Shown: positions 33,011 to 46,240 of the stretch, piece by piece
Numbering within the stretch: the stretch's first letter is position 1
Layout of the letters: each line of letters begins with the position of its first letter
Assembly: GCA_021464415.1 (NCBI GenBank)
Contig: CM038469.1
Coordinates: 61,175,650-61,239,649, forward strand
Direction of reading: 5' to 3'
DNA: 64,000 nt
DNA from: Lonicera japonica
Lineage: Eukaryota > Streptophyta > Magnoliopsida > Dipsacales > Caprifoliaceae
Translations under genes and position numbers: made by a program
The notes under the pieces: model-generated
Told to the model about the DNA's origin: nothing
The model's input: only the letters and a program-made list of their open reading frames with translations
Database searches by the model: none

Positions 33011-34259
33011 AGTGTTTTTTGAGTGCTAATATCTCGAGCCTTTTTTCTTAGGACAGTTTTTGTTTTTTACTTTTAATATTAAACATTGAATGCAAAATCT
33101 TGAATCTTTAATATTAAAACAAAATTATAAAATCTGCGTGCATATTTTAGACCAACTTCTGTATAACTATTATCAGTTTGACTCCCGAAAAAAAAGTTTG
33201 ACTATATGAGAATTTTTTTTCCATTAGTTTACTACTACATTAATATAAGAGTTTGCATTTTAATGTTGAATTTCAAGTAAATACAATATTAAATAAAAAT
33301 AATTAAATAAAGGTACTCTTAAAATAATCATTCTTATTATCAGAGAAATGTACAATTTTATAAATATATAATGCAATTTCTCCAAACAATACATTATTCT
33401 ATCTAAAAATACGGATAGCCAAAAACAAGCACCAATATTAATCATTATGCTGAATAATCCTTTATTTAGTATTAATGTACTACTAAAAATAAAAAAATAA
33501 ATTTGACTATTAAGGCTATATTTGATAATAATATAGAAACTTAATAGAAAAACAACCAATTTGAGTGATAAGATAGAAAATAAGTTTAGTAATGTTGTGA
33601 GATACTCATTTTTTGTGAGTATATGTCATATGTCTTCTTTTATATTTTGTGAAAAAAAATTATTCACCACCAACTAAAGAAATTTTTTCTACGAAAGAAG
33701 GTAAAATGTAGTAGTTAATCTTACAAAATCTCTTAACTTAATTTTAAACTTCTTATAAAAATACATTATTTTTTTATTATTTTCCAGCATGTTATCAAAT
33801 GAAATCTAATATTTCAACTAAGTATGTTACGGAGTAATATTTTTTGATCCACAATATTTGGTCTTCTAAAATTTAATTATCATTGTGTCCTGGACCTTCA
33901 AAAACTTTTCAATTTTCAAGCGCATTGCAATGGCGCCTGCCACTATCATTAACAAAATTGAATTAATAATCCTATGCATGTGTTTATATATGTAATGAAT
34001 TCATAATTTCTTTACTAGTTAAGGGAAGAACAATTTTTTTATTATCTATATCATGCTAGTAAAGAGAAAAACAATGACGGTATAATTTATTTTTTCTCTT
34101 GTAAGGGGGATGGGGGGCTCCAACACACATTGTCTGTGTGAAGAGCCAACATTCTTACCATCTGGCTAACTACCCACTCCTAGTGTCACATTTTTTTGAG
34201 TATGCGATTTAGAGATTTTCTACCAAATATCTACCCTACCCTACCCTACCCGTAGCGAG
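33011..34259. other. Intergenic, upstream of G6PDH
   Basis: No gene seen. CTACCCTACCCTACCC at about 34234-34250 is a short repeat just upstream of the G6PDH leader. Confidence 0.5.
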
Positions 34260-34299
34260 CGAGTTAGTTGAAAACCTTGAAAACCATTTCGCGTACTGT

Positions 34300-34353
34300 T
34301 CAAACAATCTCAAATCAGTCCACAATAAACCCAGATTCTCACATTTGCCTTTT

Positions 34354-34394
<41 letters not shown>

Positions 34395-34424
34395 TCTCTC
34401 TGCTATCGAAGATCGCATCAGAAG
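34300..34424 (+). promoter_or_regulatory. Non-coding first exon of G6PDH with (CT)n
   Basis: A CT-rich tract (34358-34401) typical of plant 5' leaders. CAGAAG followed by GTGCTT gives a donor at 34425, and the acceptor TTTTTGCAG ends at 35174, 75 bp before the G6PDH start codon, so a leader intron of about 750 bp is predicted. The transcription start is not fixed. Confidence 0.6.
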
Positions 34425-34923
34425 GTGCTTTTCACTGTCTTTTTATTCTCCTCTTTTTCAGCTCCCTTCTATAATTGTACTTCGAATTCAATTTTATCTT
34501 CCTACTTTTGCTCTCTCAATTTATTAGTTTTGAGGTTTGTTTGTTCTCATTTCTCCTAATTTTCACTTCAATTATGTCTTCTAGTTCCTGATCTGAATTT
34601 ATAGAATCCCGTACTAGTTTAATTGCAGCAATTCGATTTTATTTGACTGTGATCGCTAGTTTTTAGTCAGATCTGTTGCATGTCGTTAATTAGCTTAACT
34701 TTGTTAGCAAATCTTTGTTTTACAGCGATATATTTGTCCGTTTATTTTGTTGAATCTCTTTCTCTCTCTCTCTCTAAATTATGTATAATGGATCAGAGCT
34801 TTATATTGAGCTCTCGATAGAATTCTCTGGTGGAATTGAAATTGATTATTGTATAAGCTAATTAATGAAGTCATTCAGTTTTCTCAAATCATTGGAATTG
34901 ATTTGAGAGGAGTGATAAACTTA

Positions 34924-35061
34924 CTAAAGTTTTGTACAATTTTTTATACAACCGGTTGTAGCACCAATCACATTAAAAAAGATTGACAAACAAAATACAT
35001 TAAATGTACGGTCCCACCCATTCATTTGAATAGAGTCACATTAGTTTGTACAAAATTTGAG
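34924..35061. mobile_element. Stowaway-like MITE in the G6PDH leader intron
   Basis: 138 bp with inverted ends CTAAAGTTTTGTACAA and CTCAAATTTTGTACAA (right end reverse-complemented) between TA dinucleotides at 34922-34923 and 35062-35063. The TA target is that of Tc1/mariner MITEs. Confidence 0.6.
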
Positions 35062-35249
35062 TAATTCTAACATTTTCTATTGATCAATTACATCCTTTGT
35101 GATTATTTTGCATGATATCTCAGTATTAGTCATTAGCTTTGCTTTGAAGTAATTTTCTCTTGAAATTTTTGCAGATCAGACCGTATAATTGATTGTAGTT
35201 GTGTAATTTGTGAGCAAGTTGGTTCTTGCCTGTTTGTCAAGCTTTAAAT

Positions 35250-38200
35250 ATGGCATCAGGCTGTTGGTCCATGGAGAAAAGAGCTCCTTATGCAAACGAG
35301 AATAATTCAAAAGACAACGAGGATGCACCTGAAACTGGCTGTCTTTCCATTGTTGTGCTTGGTGCTTCTGGTGATCTTGCTAAGAAAAAGACTTTCCCCG
35401 CACTCTTCAACCTTTACCGACAGGTTATATAGGGATCTCTTCACTGTTTTCTTGTTTTGTGATCTTATGACAGTCTTCATAATTTGTCTTCTAAGATGGA
35501 TTTTTACAGTTTTGTGAATGTTCAGTATGTCTTGCTGTGAAAAATCAAGTTAGCTTTTGGCGGCAATGGAGATTGATGCTTTTCTTGTCCTTCAAAACTA
35601 TACTTCACCAATAATATATGTGCTAACTTTGGATCGGGATGGTGTTTTGCAGGGATTCTTGCAATCAAATGAAGTTCACATTTTTGGCTATGCAAGGACC
35701 AAGATTTCAGATGATGAGTTGAGAAATCGCATTCGTGGGTGAGGTTTCTACACCCTTGCTTTATAGGCTATTCACTATGAGTACGAGCAGAATGTTTCAC
35801 TTGACATTTGCTACTACTTTTCCCTGCTTGGCAAAACATGTTTTACTGCGTTGTTCATGTTTAAACCAACTTTACGCAATACATATAGAAGAAGACTTAG
35901 GATGTGATATTGCTTTGTTTGGTGTTTTAATGATTCTGCACACATTTTTCACTTTTCATCCTCTTTTTTGTTTGAAATTTTCTGATTCTCCCCCTGCTGC
36001 TCTAAGAAACTATGATAAGAGTGAAAATTAAACTGTTTGTTTTTTGTCCCCTGGAATGTTCATTGAAATATTTTGCAGTAGCCAATGCGCATAGTGACTC
36101 AAGGGATTGTTTGACCTTTGAATTCATAATTTCAGATATCTTATCCCGAGCAAAGGTGCTTCAACAGAACAAGCAGAAAACGTGTCAAAGTTTCTGCAAT
36201 TGGTTTGTACAGCGGTTTCCTTTTCTCTTTTGTTTTACTTGTACCATTCCACTTATGTGATATGTACTGACTTGTTATTTATCACATAGATCAAATATGT
36301 AAGTGGCTCTTATGATTCCGAGGAGGGTTTTCAGTCACTGGATAAGGCAATATATGCACATGAAGTATCTACAAAAGTTGCAGAAGGATCAGCTCGTAGA
36401 CTCTTCTATCTCGCGCTTCCTCCATCAGTATATCCCCCTGTCTGCAAAATGATAAAGAAGTGTTGCATGAATAAGTGTATGTAATTCAATTTTATAAATG
36501 ACTTTTTATTGTTGGCTTGTAATGCACTATGGCTGGTATTAATTGGTCATTCATCTTGTGTAAGTTAACCTTTTATTTCCTTGCAGTCTTGATTGCCTGT
36601 GAATCAAAGTAATTTTATCTTATAAACACAACATCGACACATTTTACGGTTGTTTTGAATGGGTTTGTCTCTTTAATACTGTTTTTTTGGAGATGTTTCG
36701 AATTCCAAAAATGAGCAAGTAGATAAACTAAACAGAAAAAACTGGTTTCTGTTGCAATTGCCATCTTTACTGGTTGCATGAACATCTTGCTTTCCAGTTT
36801 TCTACAATTCCTTTGAAATGTTTTCTGGGAAGGGATCTTGAGATAAGCATTTGAATCGTAAAAAGTTTCAGTACCTCAGGAAAGAAGTCGCAGAAGGATC
36901 AATAAAAGATAGTATTCACAATGATTATCTAGTTCAAAGTCTCGCACTATTGCAGCATTGTAGTATTTTGTTTTAGGCTTTCTTGAACATGTGCATGGTA
37001 TTTCCATTGAGCTCATTGAGGTAGCCTTAAATGGCTTTAATTTTTTTTTTTTTTTGAAGGAATTTTATGATCTTGGTTGAGATAGAGTGGTGCTTTGTTT
37101 GCCTTATTTTTTTGAACCTTCACGTATTTAACCACAGATCTTTATTAACTTCTTCATGTAATTTTTTTTTCCAGCCGATCTTGGTGGATGGACTCGGATT
37201 GTAATTGAGAAGCCTTTTGGCAAAGATTTGGATTCAGCAGAGCAACTCAGTAACCAAATAGGAGAGTTGTTTGATGAACCACAGATTTACCGTATTGATC
37301 ATTACTTAGGGAAGGAATTGGTGCAGAACTTGGTAATATATATGTCCTTAAAAAAATTTATGATATTTTTCTAGAATGTTTCTTTAATGCTTCTTATGCC
37401 AATATTTTGCTTCTTGAAAAATATGCAGTTGGTTCTTCGCTTTGCAAATCGCTTCTTCTTGCCGCTTTGGAACCGCGACAACATTGATAACGTACAGGTG
37501 AGATTCTCCTTCCCTTCCTCTTTCTTTTTGAAAGTTGCTCAGATGGGATGCATTCATATTTGCCATTTCGTCTTTTTGTTGCCAACGACTGTTTGGTTCA
37601 GATAATGGCTGTGGACCAGCTTGCTTTTTGAAAGTTGCTTTAGGGTTCAACTCTCATTGTTGTAATTCCAAAAAAGAGTAAACAAAAACAAAAGACTTTT
37701 GGGTTGAATCCGAGCATTTCTATAAAAGAAAAAAATTGTATATCATGCTTTATGACACTCCCATCACGTGCATGAGCTGAAAAAGCCGGTGCACCTAGTG
37801 CACAAGCATGACAGAGTGCGTATAATGAGGAGAACCATGCAAGTGGGAAGTCTGAACCAAAACCTTGCAGAACCAAAGTTCTTATACCATGTTAAAGCAC
37901 CATCTCACCTAAAAGTTTAAGTTGTTAGGTAATGGGCCATACTTATCATGCTCTCTAATAGGTCGATTGCAAGTTAAATAACATAATATTTTAATATTTA
38001 ATTTAATTCTTCTTTTGTCAGAAAGTGCGAAAAGGACATTAGTGTTATTTTGCTTTTGGTTGTACGAGTACTGATGTCGTCATGTAACAGCACAGATACC
38101 TTTTGATACTTCATAATTACATACTCTTTTGGGGATTGGGTTGACTGTATCTGTTGTCAGTTGCTTGATGATTGATAATATCATCAATATACAGATGACT

Positions 38201-41200
38201 GTTGCTTCATTTTTTTCTCTTTCACGGAATGTTATCGTGAATTTTAATTTGTTTTAGCAGCTATTTTTTAAGTTTTGACTCTCATTATTTGGATAATACT
38301 TAGCTTTGCAATAGTCATGGAAGAACTTTATTCCGTCTCGTTGCACACATATCCATGAATTTCTGCCTGAATTCGTCAAGGCTTGAAACTTTATGTCTAA
38401 GAAGTGATGAGTGACAGTCTCCTCGGTTAGATTTTTATCTCTTTTTGTTTTTTCTTCTTCTTGCAGATCGTGTTTAGAGAAGATTTTGGAACTGAAGGCC
38501 GTGGTGGATATTTTGATGAATATGGGTATGTAATAATTAAATTGTTCAGTTACTAGGATTTGGATCTTTAGAACAAGGGCTTTTCTCAATTTAAGAGTAG
38601 ATTATTGTTCCCTTTACTTTCTTGTTATGCATCGTCTGCACTCTGCTAAGTCTATAGTTCTTTACTTCTCTCGAGTATTTGATTGGTTAGGCTTTGTGAG
38701 CATAACCTCTTTATATTTTCTTTCTTTCTTTCTTTATTTGCAGAATTATCCGTGATATTATTCAAAATCATCTACTGCAGGTGAGACCATGAAATTAAAT
38801 TTAAAGTAGAGCATGTTTGAATAATGTTATCTACACCTGAATCAATGAATATATATGTGTGTGCGTGTGTTGTTGCTTTTAACCATTTCTATTTGAATAT
38901 GTAATATTTTATTTTTCTAAGGACTGCAGGTTCTGTGTCTTGTTGCTATGGAGAAGCCTGTATCTCTTAAGCCTGAGCACATCCGAGATGAGAAAGTGAA
39001 GGTTTGTTTTTTATGTGCCTTTGTGCCAGAAATTATGCTGGCTATGTTTTATTCATGTCTTCAAAGAATTTATTTGCTTTTCTACCTTAAGCGCAGTTTT
39101 CAAATGGGTGATTTTGTTTCTATCCGCGATTTCTTGCAGTTAATCCGCGTTATTAAGTTAATCCACGTTGCCTATTAAATTAACCCGTAAGCGTGGGTAG
39201 ACTGACAAAAAAATGTTATTGATTTAAATTTTATAAATATTTTTCTTATTAATAACTTAATATTAAAAAAATATCATCTTCCAAAAATACTCGTCTTCTC
39301 CACTTCATTAAACCCTAATCCTAATTAATCTCCACTTCTTGAAACCCTAATCCTAATTTTTACATAAGTGTAGCGTTCATCATTTCTGCCATTAAATTCC
39401 AGACCACCTTTATGATTAACACTCTCTGAGCAAGAAAGATACAATTGCTCCTATTTAAGTGACACCATCAATCTTCGAATTAAATGATGATTTTTTTTAA
39501 CGACCAGAACCATAGTGCTTATTTAATATTCAAAAGGAAAATGTACATATTCAGACCAGAAATCATCATAAGATTTTATAACTAGCAAAAGAGTGAAGTA
39601 ACGCTACAAATTGAGATTGAAAATTAAAAAGTTGGATGATGAGATTAAATTAATCAGATGAGTTTGAAAGGGAGAGGCCAAGGTGGGGACCTGGGCACAA
39701 GATTGGCACCCCGCTGCCGATGGTGAAATTGATGACGTGGCCGATTGTTAATTGTGGTGGGATTTGTTTATTTCCATTTTAGGGACTGGCATTATTTTGG
39801 ATCACTTTTATGTTTTTTCTAATTTTTTTTGGTAAATTTTTTGATAGAATTGTGGTAGATTATGTTTGTGTATATATCACCCGTTGATATATGTAACATA
39901 TATACATATATATAACATAACCAGTTCATAAATGTATAGTTAAGAACATAAGGGTATTTTTGAAAATTTATAATTTTTTTATATGTAATATTAATATAAT
40001 TTAGTGGGATAAACTTTTAGTGGCACTTTGGTTATAAGAAGGCCAAAATTCTTTTTTTTTAGGGTGGATGAACTTATATATTAGGTGGATAGAAATAAAA
40101 TCACCCTTTTCAAATATGCAGATCCCTTTTCCACTTTGTTTGCCAAAAGTAAAATAATTCTCTAGTTCTCCATTAAATCAATGAAATGCATGAGTAAATA
40201 GACAAGAGAATCTCTTTTTTCCTTTACGTTTTGTGCTTTTGATTATTTTACATTATTCTAGCTGACCAAAAGTGAGAAATAAGAATTATCAAGCAATCTG
40301 TTCTAAAGGAAATGAAGCTATACATACGCACAGATTTTGCATTTTACACCTAACATATCATTCCCTACCATAATTGCTCCCTTCCTTCACAGTTGCTCAT
40401 TGTGAGAAAAAGAGACGTTTTGCTTAATGATCTTATTGAAATTCAGGTTCTTCAATCAGTTCAACCACTTAAAGATGAAGAGGTGGTGCTCGGACAATAT
40501 GATGGCTATACGGAGGACCCAACAGTTCCTGACAACTCAAACACCCCCACTTTTGCAACTGCAATTCTGCGAATACATAATGAAAGATGGGAAGGTATGA
40601 TAAAAAAAAATTAAATTAAGAAAATTATAATTTCGTTATGATTTGGAGTTAGATATTCTTAATCTTCCAGTGGAATTTTTTTCTTTCAGCCTTGTGTTAT
40701 CTAAGTATTACTTAACTTTAAAATCTATAATGATATGTTATAACTAGCATTCCTTGAATTCTTGGTGCAGGTGTTCCCTTTATACTCAAGGCAGGGAAAG
40801 CTTTAAATTCCAGGAAGGCAGAAATACGTGTTCAATTTAAGGATGTTCCTGGTGATATATTCAAATGTATGGAATCTCAAAGCTTCTAGTATTGTTACCG
40901 AGTTTTGCATAATTTCTCCTTTTTTCTTTTACCTCCTGTCTCAGACTTTAAAAATTCCGCTATTAATCAGCTACACCTTTTGAACTATATCCTGTAAATG
41001 TAAAGAAGTGGAGTCATTGATAAGCACGTGCAATTGGTACGGGGGTGGTGGTGGGGGTGAGGGGGAGTATGGCGAGTGGACAACTTCTCTCTCTCTCTCA
41101 CAAAAGGTTCCAAATATCAAATATGCTTTGGTTAATGAGCTTAGATACTAACTGATCCAAATGCTTAATTAGTTGTTGCATCGTAAGCTTGGTAAATTAA

Positions 41201-43769
41201 AAACTTATTTTAACTCACCATTCTGTTTCAGTCCATAATTATGTAGTTAACATCTTCTTATTGGACAAAGTAGGGAAAAATATTTTTTCCAAAAGGTACT
41301 ACTTAAGACTAGTTGAATGTCAGTGACGTTACACAGTTACACACTTGCACCAAACAGTCAAAGCAGCTAAGTGTAGGCACTACTTGCTATATGCATATTT
41401 CTTAATTACTCACATTGTTCTTCAACGTTCTCTTAGAAGCTTTCAGTAATTTGGTCCAAAATTAGGATTCCTATTCAATTATTTGCTTAATATTTTCTTG
41501 TAAAACAAACTGTTACTTTTTTTAGGTCAAAAGCAAGGGAGGAATGAATTTGTAATACGACTGCAACCTTCAGAGGCCATTTACATGAAACTTACGGTAA
41601 GTCTAGTTTGAAGGTTTGCTTGATGAATTTTGCCTTTTTAGTTTTACTCCATCTTGTGAACCAAAAGTTATACTTTAGGCTTATCTTTTTGTATCTTAGC
41701 ATCACCCAAGGGGGTAGGCCTTTGTAATCTCCAACCAATTTTTCTTTTTATGCTACAACACTCTTTTACTATAATTGGGTCTGGAGTTTCTTTATGAGAA
41801 AAAAAAATGTAACCTTGGTCAACAACATGTATGCAGTCGTGAGTTTTGGTACAATGATTTTGTCTGAAAAAGAAACGTGAATCTTAATTTGGGATGTTCC
41901 AAGAAGTTAAAATTTAAAAGTGACTCTTTATTTGGGACTTGGGGAGTATGAGATAGTTCACACACTTTAAATTTGCTATCCTTTTTGTATTTCCTTCTCA
42001 TAAAAAAGGTATTTTTAGAACGCTAATTTTAGTTATTAGAGCGGATCCATTCTTATTTCAGTATGTGTGTATCAGTAGGTACTTTGCATTATGTGCTGGC
42101 TTGCCCAATTTATGTCATGCAGGTGAAGCAACCTGGACTTGATATGTCAACTGCTCAGAGTGAACTCGACTTGTCCTATATGCAGCGTTACCAAGGTGTT
42201 ACCATTCCAGAGGCCTATGAACGTCTAATTCTTGATACGTATGATTCCATCTCCTATTATATATTTGCATTATGTTTGTTTTCCATCATGCATTGAACTG
42301 CCTTCTTGTCCTAAAACAGTTCATGTACCGAAGCAGCAGCATAGTGGATCTAGGGTGACAGGAGGGGTAGTGACCGCTACAAAAATTTAAAATTTTAATA
42401 GAACACACCTGAGATATATGATATTTCAAACACTATTGGTCTTGATATGCATTCTGCCTCTCCCACAAAAAGGGTGACTCTGGTTTTACCCACAGTTTTT
42501 GTAAGTTTACCCACCCCTATGATTTAGACATCTGACCAAGATTAGGGCTATATTACTTTAAGAATCTGTAAGCTTATCCGACCTGTACTTACGTATCACA
42601 TTATATTGGATATATTGCTTCTGATTAACTTGCTAACACAAAGTACCTAATACATGCTCAGTGAGACATTACTTTTGTTAGTATGTACTAGATCCAACAT
42701 TCACTTGTGTCACTTCTCGTAAGCATGTAGACACAAGGAACCAAATAAATGGAACTCAAATGTGAGATTCTCTTGTATTTCGAATTAAGGGAAGCACTTG
42801 GCAAATTCCAGAATAGATGCTCAGACAGTGGCGAAGCCACTTGACGGTTTTGAAATGGGTTTATTTTTACAAATAATTTAAACTTTGCCCACCTTATTTT
42901 ATGTTATCATGAACTTATAGTTAACAACAGTGCTAATTGCACTTTATTTTGGTGCTTTTAAAACTTCAAAATTATGTATAGTGATACTTTATAAGAATAC
43001 TTCTTACACACTTTTTGAAATACTAGGCTATTGAAGGAAAATGTGTTTAATTGTGCGTCAAAATTATTTTTAGCCCACCTTAATATGAATTCCTTGCTTC
43101 ACCACTGTGCTCAGATCTCCATTTCCATCCAAAAAGATTTACATAAACACCTGAGAAACAATAAACAAACATAGATATGAATGTTAAAATACTTGTACTG
43201 ATATGTTCACTGGGGGTACAAATTGTTTACACCGAAACCTGTACAAGTTATATAATCCCAGATCTAGTACACTTGAGAAAGTTGGAATTACATACGCTTA
43301 TCCCAGTTTGTGGGTAGATTGAAAGTGCATTGCGCAAAGCTTGGAAAACCATGGCAAAACCAAAATTGCCCCCAAAACTAATTTCTGATCCACTACTATA
43401 TAGAAGTCCTCTTGCTATACTTGCATAAATTAATGACAAGTTTTGTATTTGTTTTACAGGATAAGGGGTGATCAGCAACATTTTGTTCGCAGAGATGAAT
43501 TGAGGGTAAACTCACAAGAAAATCTCATGAATATGTTCATACATACATTGTCAAATCACAAATTGATGAGTTGTTTCTCTTCTTTTTTTTAATCATACTA
43601 GGCGGCATGGGAGATTTTCACACCGCTCCTGCACAGAATAGATAAAGGCGAACTCAAATCAATTCCATACAAGCCAGGTAGCCGAGGCCCAGTGGAAGCA
43701 GATCAGTTACTTGAAAGAGCCGGTTATGTTCAAACACATGGCTACATATGGATCCCTCCGACCTTATAG
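35250..43769 (+). CDS. G6PD: Glucose-6-phosphate 1-dehydrogenase, cytosolic isoform
   Basis: Oxidises glucose-6-phosphate to 6-phosphogluconolactone with NADP+, first step of the oxidative pentose phosphate pathway. Coding exons: 35250-35423, 35653-35738, 36136-36202, 36290-36476, 37175-37332, 37429-37497, 38467-38525, 38744-38780, 38930-39001, 40447-40594, 40771-40866, 41526-41596, 42123-42238, 43460-43505, 43602-43769. They join in frame to 517 aa, the length of plant cytosolic G6PD5/6 (about 515). The coenzyme motif [10 protein letters not shown] is at residues 38-47, EKPFGKDL at 183-190, and the active-site signature RIDHYLGKE at 211-219 with the substrate-binding Lys and adjacent catalytic His region intact. 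The C-terminus is GYIWIPPTL. There is no transit peptide, hence cytosolic. All fifteen exons are intact, so the gene looks functional. Confidence 0.97.
39002..40446. other. Large intron 9 of the G6PDH coding region
   Basis: This 1445-bp intron is longer than its neighbours. Between 39150 and 39780 it has an AT-rich stretch with two copies of AAACCCTAATCCTAAT (39309 and 39343) and a GC-richer patch at 39670-39745. This suggests inserted foreign DNA, but no terminal repeats were found. Confidence 0.4.
42826..43107. mobile_element. hAT-type MITE in G6PDH intron
   Basis: 282 bp with ends CAGTGGCGAAGCCAC and, reverse-complemented, CAGTGGTGAAGCAAGG. A perfect 8-bp target-site duplication TGCTCAGA flanks it at 42818-42825 and 43108-43115. 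Both the CAGTGG termini and the 8-bp duplication are diagnostic of hAT elements. It lies in the intron 42239-43459, away from splice sites. Confidence 0.9.
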
Positions 43770-46202
43770 GTACCATTTCCTTTTCCCGAGGTAATATGAG
43801 TGCACCGGATAATCTTCTTCTAGTTGCTATATTAAGTCGGGTTTGTTGCTTGAGCCTACCTTTATGAAATAGCGTGTGCCATAAATATTATGTTTGAATA
43901 CCGGAAAATATGTATCCGTAAGTGTCGTGGATCACTAGTTAAAATGTAATAAATTTTTGTTTGAAGCTAATAAGGAAGGAATGGTAGATTGATGTTGTGT
44001 TTTTAGCATTGGTTGCAGTGCTTCCCTTCTCTTATTTGATTGATAATGTTTCTAATTTAAGAGAGTAATTGAGTAATTCAATTCAACAAGTAGAAAATAG
44101 GAGGTCATAGTATAGGAGATAAAAAGATATCGGGTATCACGTTGAGTGGTATTGAATATGAACACGTGGTAGTGGTACTGCTAATAGGTTCATTTTAAAA
44201 TGACGACGGGCAGATTTGGCATATTGCTAGGATGTGCCCAAGTGAAAAAGGAGTGATTTTGTTTTTATTTGTAATTTATTTCAGTTTATCCACCATTAGT
44301 TTGAAATATTTGAATAAATTTTTACAAAATTATCTTTTTAAAAATTGAAAAGTATATCTACCAATTAAAATTATTATATAAATGTATATTTTTATCAATT
44401 TAGATTTCTAACTAGAATATACCATCATATTAATTTTATTTTTTTATTTTTTTAAGGGCCTATTAAAAACACTATCTATTGACTTTTTGATCGATTGGCC
44501 AACCGATTGATCACATAATATAAACCTTAGAATTATATGAACCATCAAAGGCCAGAAAAATATGTTGGTTTTTTTAATTTATGAGAAGCATTTTTCCTCT
44601 TATTGTTATATGTTTTTGAAGGTTTTGTCTTGATTAGAACTAACTTATTTATCGGTATTTACAATCATTCTTGTTTTAACACTAAAAAGGAATGTGTCTC
44701 ATAATTATTAAATTTGACCCATGCATACACTAATCCGGCAAAAGGCTAGGACCAAATAGGTTGATCATTGATTTAACTATCGGATCATTGTTTGAATTGC
44801 ATATATAAAAATCATATAAAAATATAAATAATATAAATATTTATATGATTATATGGATCACTAATCAGACCGCATAACTAATTTACAACAAACTAACATA
44901 GACTATTATACATAAAAAAATAAGAACAATTTTTTTTAAATGACTAGACAAGAATAAAAATGAGCATATTTATATAAAGATTCGATACAATAACAATAGA
45001 TAGCAAAGTTTTCATAACAAATGTATTTATTAATGGCACAATATTTATTCTTTGATGATATATGCATTACTTTTCAAGTATAAGGTGTTACATCCGCCAT
45101 TAGTTGAAATTTTCAAAATTTGTATCAATGTATATTTTCTGTTTTTGTATTACAATTATATTATATTTCATACCAATAGATCTTTATATTATCAATAAAA
45201 ATGGCTGCCTCGTCTTTAATTAAGTTAACATTAATTTTTACACTTAAATCACCATTTTCTATTAAGGTGGATATATTGATTAGTTTGGTGGATATTGTAA
45301 AATTAATTTAAAAAATTAATATTGTAAGTTTATCCCTACTCGTGGTTAAACTTAGTGGGATTAGCTTAGTAATGCAGATAAATTGCAAAATGTTGCAGAT
45401 TGAAACAAAGAATTAGTAAAAAAGGTGTCTTTTTTTTCTTTGTATACTCAAACACAAGTGTTTAAAGATAATTTTTTATGAAGAGAGCAATAAGATAAAT
45501 AAGTACCTCAATAGTTAATTAAAAGTGTCTCGCCTTAATAAATTTCTAGCTCCACCCTAGAGGAGGAGGGTTCTTATTTCTCATAATTAGGTTTTTATTT
45601 GAAATATATTTTTCTTATAGGAAAATAAAATAGTATGGAAGAAAAGAAAAGCAAGCATACAAGTACTTGAGGGATAAGGAATGCGATTATATTTTCCACT
45701 TTGATTTTGTGATCTGGTAATTATTTTGTATGCTTAATTCCCCTCCTTGCCTTTTAGACGAAAGTAATATTCCTTACTTATTCTAGAAAGCTACCTTATC
45801 ATATGAGCATGACACCTTTGAAGTAATATAATAGGGTTATTGTTTACAAATTTATTTTTCTATAGATTTAGCGTATCCTCAATTGCCGACAATAAGAGTA
45901 AATCTTAATATTATAAGAACCAAGTTCCCAAGAGTTAAAGCATTCTTAATATTCTATGTTTTTTTTTAACATGATAAATAGATGGAGTCTTACAAATGTA
46001 TTTATTCAGGAATACTTTTGTAAGAAAATCTCTTACTTTAATATTTTATGTTTTTTTTTTGGACATGATAAATGAATGATTTTTTTATGAAACTTTGTGA
46101 AAATGATTTTTATAATAAGTAAATTATCTCTACCAAATTTCATTAAAAAAATCTCAATTTAAAAGTTGGTAAAATGATTGCATAAAATTTTAATGGAAGA
46201 AA

Positions 46203-46240
<38 letters not shown>

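Noticed and set aside
33260..33559. 99-codon hydrophobic minus-strand frame
   Set aside because: AT-rich intergenic DNA yields Ile/Leu/Phe-rich frames by chance; no family features and no splice context.
37640..37876. 78-codon minus-strand frame in a G6PDH intron
   Set aside because: Intronic, antisense, and no recognisable family.
39300..39360. Telomere-like AAACCCTAATCCTAAT in a G6PDH intron
   Set aside because: Only two imperfect copies; not an interstitial telomere array. AAACCCTA boxes are also common in plant leaders.
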